Source: Nymphalis io (taxonomy: Eukaryota; Arthropoda; Insecta; Lepidoptera; Nymphalidae). From it: a DNA stretch of 64,000 bases. A model generated the notes under the pieces. It did no database searches, was not told the DNA's origin, and saw only the letters and a program-made list of their open reading frames with translations. Positions within the stretch are counted from its first letter, which is position 1. Each line of letters opens with the position of its first letter. This document shows positions 55,441 through 64,000 of the stretch, piece by piece. The translations under genes and the position numbers were made by a program. The DNA lies in assembly GCF_905147045.1 (NCBI RefSeq), contig NC_065894.1, forward strand, positions 14,421,501 to 14,485,500, read 5' to 3'.

Positions 55441-56909
55441 TTCATTTAAAGACAGCGCTACAAACAAATGTGATAGTATTTATGTTTTATTTAAGTTTTT
55501 AATATCATTGGCGTAGTAAGCTTTATTTGAAAAGGATCATACTATAGGCATGTAAGGCCAATAACTCTGGTTACCTATATATTCACTAAACACTTTTATT
55601 TTAATAAAATCAAGAAATAAGTATTAATAAATTAAAATTTTAAATCTAGAGTCTCAAAAGGCATCCTCGCTATAGGTACCTATGCCGTGCGCCAGTAATG
55701 TTTAATATGATTGTATTACGTTATTTAATCGAGGGATATCGTACAACGGCATACCATAGACAAAGCTGTCATATATATAAGTATACTTATTTGTTAAATT
55801 GAAATCTCTAGATATCTACTGTAGAATTACATCGTTTCCACTCTAATGATGATGAGTGATAATGAACGATTCAAAATTTGAAACCGAATGATCTTATATC
55901 ATATGTATGTCTCATCTGTTTTATACGTGACATTGGCAAAATGTTTTGCGCTCAAATAGCGTAGATACATGCCAGAAAAGGAAAAAATTCGAAATTTGAC
56001 ACAAACAAACCAACAGGATACTGTTTTTTTATACACACCTTTGTTAGTAAGTGTTGTGTAGTAGTGGTTAGTAAGTAAGTGTAATTTGTAGATATTATAT
56101 GTATGATGTAGATTTAATATCAGATAAACTTTAGACACAAAGGATATCGCACTCACTCACAAAGGATAATGGCGACAGTATACAATACTTTCATACTCGT
56201 CGTTATATTTGTTATTCAAGTTTTAAGGAACTGACTGAGTGTATTGTTATTTTTAATTTATGTGAAATTAAACATTGTGTTAAATAAAAAGTTTGTAAAA
56301 AAACATTTTTTTACAAGAACGTATATTGTTATAGCTGTTGAAATAGTTAAGTGTAAAGTATTATATAAATAACAACATATTAATAATATAAGTATATGTT
56401 ATTAAATAAAAAAAATATAAAAGTATATGGAGTATAATATTGTTATATTTGTATAAAAGTGTGAAACGGTGCCCGCGGTCTGTTTGTTACACACATTACA
56501 CGTACTTCATGTCATACACATGCTGATTGATCAATTCTCTAAAAGTATATCTTGACTTGATGCCAATCCAGTTACGCTCCTTAAGATTGCAGCATTAGGT
56601 TAAATGAGGTTATACCTCATCAAGGCTCACAAACTCTTTAACGGTTAACGCAAAAGACTAGGTGTAAAAAAAGACTATTTTTTTAATCAGATTAGTAAAA
56701 TATAAAATTCTATGCAAATTTTACCTTCCTTACAATACTAGTTATAAACGCCAATACACATATAATTCATGAAATCGGAAGAAGCAGGCAAGCGTAACGC
56801 GAAGTAAACATCAATGAAAAAATTATCAGTGTCATAATATATAACAATAATCGCGTTGACTTGCGTGTAAGCATAGTAACCACTACAATTAATATATTTA
56901 AACATTTAT

Positions 56910-57010
56910 GCAGTGTCGGATTTACCAGCAGGCTGAGTAGGCTTCAGCCTAGAGTGGCAGATTTTTGGGGCGGCACATTTGGCGGCTCAAAGAAATAAAA
57001 AAAAATCTTC
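56910..57010 (+). repeat. Possible DNA-transposon-derived repeat
   Basis: GTCGGATTTACCAGCAGGCT, GGCTTCAGCCTAGAGTGGCA and TTTTTGGGGCGGCACATTT form a pattern found in many animal genomes as a non-autonomous repeat. The family is not certain and the ends were not defined. Confidence 0.35.
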
Positions 57011-57319
57011 TTGACGGCTTTCTGATGTTTTACAGATAGAAAATTTTCTCGATAACTTGTCATTGTACATTTAACGGTGCAGCATTCTAGAGTAAAACAG
57101 CCAGCTCGCCGCCCCCTAACGATGAGTCCCGCATATCCTCATACTCATGTGGGGGAAACGTACAAACGTATATAATTGCCTAGAATACAGAAAACAAAAA
57201 AGCTAGTAACAATATCTATTTATTTTAACTAGCGAACCTAAATTGAAGACTGAAATACGTCCCAAATCAGTACGTTATTAGTTCCAGAACAAGTCCGAAT
57301 AAAAAAAAAAGAGAAAGGA

Positions 57320-58020
57320 TTTATGCAAGCAAATACCCTCTTTCAGCTTCATCCTCGTCGTTTGTACACCTGGACCTCGCCACTACATCCAGCTGATAGC
57401 ATAGTTCGTAATCAAAAAGATTTTGTATTGGTTAACAAAAGATTTCAAAATTCAATCAAGAACTGTGTTACATATCCGGGAGCAGATATAAAGTCTGATT
57501 ATAATCCTGTCGTAGCAACACTACACTGTAAATTTAAAAAATTGGCTCGGCAAAAACAAAATTTCGTACAGATTTAAATATTTTGAAAGAACCCATAGTT
57601 AAAGCAAGAGTTTCAAATATAAACTATAAACGAATGGGCTAACGAGCACTTGACCTGCCCATCAACATCTTTGACAACGTGGTCAACACTCAAGGATACG
57701 GTCAGCAATATTTGTCAGACTTATCAGCAGCCTGACCATCTAGTCAAGAAACAGCAATGGATGACTGAGGACATCCTGAAATTAATGGATGAACGCCGAA
57801 CATATAAAACCGCAGACCCAAAAAGGTACGACGAATTAGATAAACTCATTGTTAGAAAAATTCGAACTGCTCGGGATAAGTTCTATGAGACCAAAAGCGA
57901 ACGTATCGAAGGCCTTTTGAAACTACATGACGGGTTTAACCTTCACAAGGAGATCAACACTTGCGGGGCTTAATAGGACTCACAATTTGAATGCACTATG
58001 TGATGATCAGGGTACTGTTC
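57320..58020 (+). mobile_element. RTE-type LINE remnant (endonuclease end and linker)
   Basis: Frame 57323-57577 matches the end of an RTE-type endonuclease domain: H-P-R-R-L-Y-T-W-T-S-P, K-R-F-Q-N-S-I, Y-P-G-A-D-I-K-S-D-Y-N-P-V-V-A (Tyr where the catalytic S-D-H His is expected). Frame 57650-57973 holds the linker before RT (K-K-Q-Q-W-M-T-E-D-I-L-K, A-R-D-K-F-Y-E-T-K). A frameshift near 57560 separates them; the RT domain is missing. It resembles the RTE proteins often annotated 'craniofacial development protein 2-like'. Confidence 0.75.
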
Positions 58021-59462
58021 TTCATGACTTAGAAAGCAAGAAAAAGGAGTGACTACATAGTCAAAATGTTTGAGGATGCTTCTAGGAGCTCCGCGAATGT
58101 TACTGTCACGGATGACTCCGGACCACCATTTAATTAGAAATTTAAATTAGAAACACCATTAAATTAGAAAAATAAATTTAAAGCATCGTACAAGTAATTA
58201 ACATAATGTAAGTAATATAAGTTTATTTAACACGACCAAATTAAGAATTAATTAATATGTGTAACATTAAAAAAGGTTTACCATAATATGAAACAGTGGT
58301 TAAGCTAATTATATCAAATAAAAAAAAGACCAAATAATTATAAACAAATATATATAAAATAATAATAACTGTTAATTTAAAATTAAGACTTCTCATTTAT
58401 TTGTAAAATCGTATCGAATTATTTTTGTATTTTAGACATAAACGATAAATGAAGGCCTTTTGCACAACACCTAAGAAAGAAGTTTTCTAGGACAACAGAA
58501 ATCAATGCAACTGAAGAGAAATGGAGAATCTTTCACATTGTAAACTAATTATAGTAATTACAGCAAAAATATCTGATCATCATCATCATCATCGTCACTC
58601 CTACGTCACGGCCAAGCCACAAAGTTTGACTAAGGTATAAGGTTTGTAGAGAACATAACGAAATAAAAACGAAAGTCGACTATATTCTTATAGATAAAAA
58701 TACTAAAACTGACATGTTTGGATAAAAAAAAAATTAATACTCCACTCGTTATATATTCACGTGAAAACCTTAAAATCAATTAATTGAAAAATTATAATAA
58801 AATGATAAAAATTTACTAGTTTCTGTAATAATTTATTTATTTCTTTGTATTTACCCAACTACCGATCTGGATTCCAAATTTGAACTTTCTAGGTCATCTG
58901 GAACTGAGTTAGAGTTTTGATCTATAGGACAGTCAGTGATAAAAATGACAATTTTTGGATGTTAATATCTAAATAATCGTTTGAGGTGTGCTTATGAAAT
59001 TTAGAGCACATATGTATCTCAATATGTAAACCAAAATTGACATGTTTATGTGAAATAGTTTTTGAGTTATGAGGGGGTCAAAAGTGGCTCCAAGTGGTTC
59101 GTGTAATACTACACACGATACTGCTCGCCAGTTCTGTTAGCTTGAACTTGGCTTGACACGCTGCCGCGTGTCTAGATTCATCATTGAGATTGCTAGCACT
59201 GAAAGATTTTCTACTCTAGTGTCAGTCTACTCGCTTTAGAATTGTCGCTGGCCAAGTTCGTCTGTCACTATCAAATAGACACTTGACAGGTTGCTTAATA
59301 AATGTCAGAACGCAGAAGTCAAAACACAGGAGTTTTATAAATTCTATAATATCTTAACTTCGGTCTGCGCAGCAAATTTTTAAAAATAACATTGCATGTG
59401 TAATTTCTTAAGTGATATATCAAGTAGTTTTATTTTCTTCGAAGTCTAAAACGTAAGAAGTC

Positions 59463-62400
59463 ATGCCTCGTGTTAAAATTGACTATGTGGTCAGTTTTAG
59501 TAGTGAAGATCCTGTAAGTTATAATTACGTCTTTTAAAGTACCACTAGCCGAACTTTACTTTTTTTCTAATTGTGACTGTATATTATTGATATTAGATCT
59601 CTCTGCATAACTTTCTATAAAATAATTTCTGAAATTGCAGTGAATGTAAACTATGTACAATAGGTGTAATGTAATGTCTACTCAAAAAATTTAAAAAACT
59701 ATATAGAGTTTACGTTTTTCAACATTTATTTTACCATAACAAATGACATTATTACCAAATTAGTTTTGTAGCCATTATTTTTTAATGTTAGGAAAACCAA
59801 GCAAACAATATTACGGAGTGGGAGGTGAGCAAGAAGAAATGGCTCTGTAGTAAGGGAGAGTCTTCATGCTCAATCGTGCTGCAATTGGTCAAAGCTGTTA
59901 AGGTGATTATTAATTTATGAAATAAAATAAATACAAAATCTGAATGTAATCAGTGTGACAATTATATTATTTAATTACACATTGTAGATTTAGATTTAGT
60001 AGAGTAACTAAAGCTAGTCTACTATTACTTAAATTTACAGTTGTAGTAATAATTGTAATAAACATACTATTGCCTAAGTCTTATTATTGTTTAAAACAAA
60101 AATTTCATAAAACAAAAAAAACGTCAGTTAAATGTTTAAGAGATTAAACAATACTATATTTAAATTGATTTTCAGATTGAGTCCATCAGTATTGGAGCTC
60201 ACCATGCCGCCTCAGTAGAAGTATTAGTTGGATTGTCAGAGAAACCTAATGAGCCCTTTCAGGTAAAAATATATCCCTATTTTTATTTAACCAGCCACTA
60301 TTAGGGAGGGGGAGGGAGGTAGGTAAGTGCTTATTTTATAAGAACATTTTATGGGTGTCTTTGAATCAGCCGATTTAGACAAATTCAACCAGGTACTGGT
60401 CCCGAGCTGCATGTTGTTGTCGCCGGCCGAGTCCCGCCGCGACGCGGGCGTGGAGCGCGTGCGCTCGTTCAGCGGCGCGCAGCTCGCCGGCGCGCGCGGG
60501 CGGCGCTGGGACCGCGTGCGCGTCGTGTGCGCGCAGCCCTACAACAAGCACTGCAAGGTCGGGCGGCTGCTGACATGCCATCAGCATGGATTGAGATTGA
60601 ACTGGCTACTGGGGGACAAATAGCAAAATTAATTTCCAGTATGGCCTGTCATTCGTGCATATCCACGAGCCGGAGAGCACGATGTCGCGGACGTTCGCGT
60701 TCGGCGCGCTTGCAGCCGACGACGACGAGTTCCGCCCGGGGGAGCTGTTCGCGAGCACGCGACGCACGACTGCCGGTACGACAGCACTCGTGTGGCTTCA
60801 CATCATCTCTGTTGGCAGCTGACTGGCAAATTGGCAGTAGCTGGATGAATGTACACATGTGGTATTGATTTATAATCGACTGTTTAAAAGGACGATTGTT
60901 TTTTTTGTTTCAGATGCACAAATAAGGCAAGCATCTATGGACGCTATTAAAAACGATTCGGACAAGTACACCAAGCTTATTAAAATTCCTATCGCTAAAA
61001 CGACCGGTAAGGAATGCCGTGGAGAGGATGACGAACCGTGCTCAAACCGGCGGAAGGAAAACCTTATGTACACAGATGATGATATAAAGCCACACGATAA
61101 AATCGACCAGGTGGTCCAAAGACATAAACAACAAAAGGATGAGGAAAATTTATCACAGAATCAAAGAACTAGAGAACATCAAGGCAAAGAAAAGATAAAA
61201 ATTAATAATATAGACAGAGACAGCAAAAAAAACAAGATACCACAAGACCCACAACAGCAAGTAGGGGCCACAAATTTTTCACCTCAGAGTAAAGTCGTCA
61301 GAAAAGATACTCCGAGTACTGCGGATTCATCTCACTCGAAGAAACGGAAACGATCGGTTGAAGGTGAGTTTTTTGATGTTGTTGGTGAGATTTTACCAAT
61401 GCCCGCCGACCCGTAACGTTTCGACTCGTGCGCAGAGCCGGGCCCGCGCGCGCACGAGGCCGCCGTGCTTGCGGGCGTCGTGTTCACGCTCAGCGGATAC
61501 GAGAACCCGCTGCGCGCCGAGCTGCGCGACGTCGGCCTGCGTCTCGGCGCGCGCTACCTGCCCGGCTGGCGCGGCTGCACGCACCTCGTGTACGCACCTC
61601 GTGTACGCACCTCGTGTACGCACCTCGAGCAGAGTGCCGCGGGGGGGGCCGGTCTGAGCGCGTGTCGTCCGCAGGTGCGCGTTCCCGAACACGCCCAAGG
61701 TGCGCGAGGCGCGCGCGGGCGGCGGGCGCGCGGCGGCCGTGGCGGGCGAGTGGCTGCGCGCGTGCGCGGCGCGCCGGCGGCGGCTGCCGTGGCGCTGGTT
61801 CGCGGTGCAGCCGAGCGAGCGCGAGGCGCCGCCCGCCGACTGGCAACTCGACCGCCCGGACTTCGGTGGCGATAGCGGTACGATTTCAGCGATTCGGGTG
61901 CGAGCGCTTTTATCGACTGTTTTATTTTGTGTTTCAAATTTTTATACGTATTAAAATTACATGTTCGTTTTTGACGCTTTTTGCCATAAGACATGGACAC
62001 CGATGATGAAATCGAGAAAGTTCTGCAACATCAACGGAAAAAGAACAAAACAAACTCTCCGGTCGCCGACGACACGAGCGCCCCGCCGACGGCGGACGTC
62101 GTCGACGACGCGAACGCGTCCCGCGAGTCCGACGTGACGTTCGTGCGGGACGAGCGCGTCCGCGACGATATCACCCTCGACGACTCCGACTCCGACTCCG
62201 ACTCGGATCTCACGGACCGAGACGACCAACCGGCGCGACTGGAGAAGATCGATACGGAAAAAGTATATTTCGTTGTCATTTCTTTGCATTGTTTGCTCTT
62301 AGTATATTGTGATTTCGATAATTTTCATAATTTTATCAGGAATTACCGCACTTCTTCGAAGGCTTGACTTTTACGATCTCGGACGATTTGGACGCCGAGT

Positions 62401-62774
62401 ACGACCGCACACTGCTCGTGCGATACATTCGCGCCTACGGAGGACTCGTGGTCGAGGTGAGACTTGTCCTCACACGTAATAAAGAATGAACATTCGTAGC
62501 TAACGTGCGGTCCCGTGCGCAGCCGGCGGCGGCGCTGGGCGGGCGCGCGCAGTACCGCGTGTGCGGCGGCGCGGGCGGCGCGGGCGGCGCGCGCGTGCGG
62601 CCCGAGTGGGTGTGGCGCTGCCACCGCGAGCGCTCGCTAGTGGCGGACGGGCGGCGCGCGCGTGCGGCCCGAGTGGGTGTGGCGCTGCCACCGCGAGCGC
62701 TCGCTAGTGGCGGACGGGCGGCGCGCGCGTGCGGCCCGAGTGGGTGTGGCGCTGCCACCGCGAGCGCTCGCTAG
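59463..62774 (+). CDS. XRCC1: XRCC1, DNA single-strand-break repair scaffold protein
   Basis: Eleven exons: 59463-59513, 59792-59902, 60176-60262, 60393-60557, 60640-60775, 60914-61363, 61436-61589, 61675-61877, 61991-62262, 62340-62456 and 62523-62774; all junctions fit in phase and the product is 665 residues (human 633). Order: XRCC1 N-terminal domain (starts M-P-R-V-K-I-D-Y-V-V-S-F; later W-D-R-V-R-V-V-C and Y-N-K-H-C-K-Y-G-L-S-F), which binds DNA polymerase beta in the known family; a charged linker with a K-K-R-K-R nuclear signal; BRCT1 (L-S-G-Y-E-N-P, C-T-H-L-V-C-A-F-P-N-T-P), which binds poly(ADP-ribose) in the family; an acidic linker with D-S-D-S-D-S-D-S-D (possible CK2 target); BRCT2 (E-L-P-H-F-F-E-G ... 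R-P-E-W-V-W), the DNA ligase III partner site. The exon 4 donor is weak (GTCGGG). The last exon runs into a 67-base repeat array and stops in its third copy, so the tail is abnormal. AATAAA is at 63223-63228. Confidence 0.92.
61581..61628 (+). repeat. 13-base tandem repeat across an XRCC1 splice donor
   Basis: About 3.7 copies of GCACCTCGTGTAC. The first copy spans the end of exon 7 and the donor (exon ends at 61589, intron starts GTACGC). The later copies reproduce the same exon-intron junction inside the 85-base intron 61590-61674. Confidence 0.85.
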
Positions 62775-63047
62775 TGGCGGACGGGCGGCGCGCGCGTGCG
62801 GCCCGAGTGGGTGTGGCGCTGCCACCGCGAGCGCTCGCTAGTGGCGGACGGGCGGCGCGCGCGTGCGGCCCGAGTGGGTGTGGCGCTGCCACCGCGAGCG
62901 CTCGCTAGTGGCGGACGGGCGGCGCGCGCGTGCGGCCCGAGTGGGTGTGGCGCTGCCACCGCGAGCGCTCGCTAGTGGCGGACGGGCGGCGCGCGCGTGC
63001 GGCCCGAGTGGGTGTGGCGCTGCCACCGCGAGCGCTCGCTAGTGGCG
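62581..63047 (+). repeat. 67-base GC-rich minisatellite, seven copies, in the last XRCC1 exon
   Basis: Seven nearly identical units, each holding CGGCCCGAGTGGGTGTGGCG and GCGCTCGCTAGTGGCG. The period is 67, not a multiple of three, so each copy is read in a new frame; the stop falls in copy 3 (62772-62774). The last copy lacks one G of the GGCGGACGGG segment and leads into a different downstream sequence (GAAAGCGTTCGTGTG), which probably is the original end of the gene. Confidence 0.92.
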
Positions 63048-63222
63048 ACGGGCGAAAGCGTTCGTGTGTACGAGACGTGTAACCGACTGTGATTGGTTCG
63101 ATTCATTCGAGCCATCAGTTCGATAAGACATCGACGTTTATATTGTTGACTTTTAAAAAATATTTTTTTATTATTCACCATTACGGAACAGAAATAATAT
63201 ACCTTGACTTTGTAAGGTTTCA

Positions 63223-63264
63223 AATAAAGGAGAATACAGAACTTTTACACATTTTCGCTTTATT
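63223..63264. terminator. Facing polyadenylation signals of XRCC1 and eIF3f
   Basis: AATAAA on the plus strand at 63223-63228 (XRCC1) and on the minus strand at 63259-63264 (eIF3f). Cleavage normally follows 10-30 bases after the signal, so the two mRNA ends are expected to meet or overlap by a few tens of bases. Confidence 0.7.
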
Positions 63265-63308
63265 GAGTACTTATGACTTTAAATTTTCCCGGCAACGAGA
63301 GTAGTGTC

Positions 63309-64000
63309 TCACTGCGACGTCAGCAGTGTGAGCTTCTCGTTCAGTTGCAGCTGGGTCTTGATGAGTTGTGCGAGAGTGACCACCTGGAAAGGATAAATAG
63401 AAATGTTATAATTGTTGCATCACTTGCATTACTGTGGATCAATCTTCATTACTCAGGCATCATAAATTTTCATATATAAAAAAAAAAAAACAATACAGTA
63501 GCTGTATGAATAGTCATCAAAACTACACCAAACTTGGTTTCCTTAAATTTAAACTTTTGAATATTATCTTTTTTAATTTACATTCAATATTTCATAATCA
63601 ATATTGAATCAAACATTCTCGATGAGCTTCACTACATATTAACATGATAAATTCAAAAACTAACAAACGGTGTTTCATACAATTTTCACCAATAGACAGT
63701 TGTCTAAAACCGACGTTGGGACGACGTTGGAAGCATTGTGTATTACAATATAAACTTTTAATTTAAACCCTTATTTAACCCATGCGAAGCCGAGACGGTA
63801 GCTAGTATATATATATATACATATATATATATTAAAAGAGTGTCACCATGAGCAGGTCCTTGACGCCTCCGGCGAAGGCGTCCGCGAAAGAGGCGGAGGC
63901 GAGATCGGGCAGCGCGCTCACCAGCTCCAACAGCTGGCGACCTACCGCATTGTTGGGCGTCGTGCGCTCCGATAGCACCTCCTCCACATACTGCACCACC
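63309..64000 (-). CDS. eIF3f: Translation initiation factor eIF3 subunit F, C-terminal exons (partial)
   Basis: Two exons on the minus strand: 64000 down to 63847 (open at the window edge) and the last exon 63383-63309, with a 463-base phase-0 intron (donor GTGACA, acceptor TTTCCAG). The visible 75 residues match the C-terminal helices of eIF3f: V-V-Q-Y-V-E-E-V-L-S, N-N-A-V-G-R-Q-L-L-E-L-V, V-K-D-L-L-M then V-V-T-L-A-Q-L and Q-L-Q-L-N-E-K-L, ending T-S-Q. In the family this is an MPN-domain, non-catalytic subunit of the eIF3 core that helps load mRNA on the 40S ribosome; the MPN part lies outside the window. The splice join gives exactly the spacing of the human protein around D-L-L-M. AATAAA is at 63259-63264. 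Confidence 0.92.
63808..63832. repeat. TA dinucleotide run in the eIF3f intron
   Basis: A run of TA units, interrupted once by CA, immediately after the eIF3f splice donor (within 40 bases on the minus strand). Confidence 0.85.

Larger units (their letters stand above)
55610..59462. other. Intergenic region between gene 10 and XRCC1
   Basis: AT-rich. It contains a repeat piece at 56910-57010 and an RTE-type LINE remnant at 57320-58020; nothing else recognised. The XRCC1 promoter should lie within the last few hundred bases; no TATA box is obvious, as expected for a housekeeping gene. Confidence 0.6.

Noticed and set aside
62435..63026. Series of overlapping reverse ORFs of 62-107 codons
   Set aside because: They are frames through the 67-base repeat array, all giving the same peptide pattern; no independent gene.
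1..64000. CRISPR array, prokaryotic operons or ribosome-binding sites
   Set aside because: The DNA is clearly eukaryotic (introns, SINEs, TATA/initiator promoters); tandem repeats present are coding repeats or minisatellites without spacer structure.

Overview
The window looks like AT-rich genomic DNA of a lepidopteran insect, probably a butterfly. The basis is the tRNA-headed SINEs (one family resembles the Metulj SINEs described from Heliconius), R1-, RTE- and jockey-like LINE remnants, a mariner copy, and structural cuticle genes with the usual insect promoter layout (TATA box plus a TCACT/TCAGT initiator). No species can be named from sequence alone. About a dozen genes are visible; most of the rest is intergenic DNA and decayed mobile elements.

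Positions 3.8-52.2 kb hold a tandem array of nine small secreted structural-protein genes, all on the + strand: gene 1 (3932-5398), gene 2 (11148-12258), gene 3 (15880-16757), gene 4 (20583-21310), gene 5 (25160-26278), gene 6 (29789-30770), gene 7 (38213-39256), gene 8 (41403-42092) and gene 9 (50743-52170). Each begins with a coding exon of only four codons (MKAF, MKTF or MKLL) that ends at a phase-0 intron. Genes 2-9 share a signal peptide, a dibasic site of the type EKREKR-G-F/Y-L, a central region (mostly A-A-P-A/V repeats or Gly/Ser/Tyr-rich), a block of about seven V-V-x-V-x-K/Q hexapeptides, and an extreme C terminus ending G-W, G-L-W or G-W-W. They resemble the 'cuticle protein 16.5-like' group of low-complexity cuticle proteins and have no Rebers-Riddiford chitin-binding consensus. 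Several share a promoter motif (CGAGGAC...TTGCG) 35-45 bases before the TATA box. Genes 4-7 are a recent sub-array flanked by the closely similar pair 3 and 8. A tenth secreted-protein gene of unknown function with the same four-codon first exon is at 54724-55440.

The right end holds housekeeping genes. XRCC1 (DNA single-strand-break repair scaffold; 11 exons, 59463-62774, +) meets the 3' end of eIF3f (translation initiation factor 3 subunit F, - strand, running off the window) tail to tail. XRCC1 carries two tandem-repeat anomalies: a 13-base repeat that copies a splice donor, and a 67-base minisatellite in the last exon that changes the C terminus.

Mobile elements: an almost complete jockey/CR1-type LINE with one frameshift (32.2-35.9 kb), a mariner with both terminal repeats but an internally deleted transposase (27.4-28.6 kb), an RTE-type remnant (57.3-58.0 kb), several R1-type 3' ends, and many copies of at least three short interspersed families, called here A (Metulj-like SINE), B (tRNA-headed SINE with an ATT/ATC tail) and C (poly-A-ended repeat). 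No CRISPR array, rRNA gene or convincing functional tRNA gene was seen.
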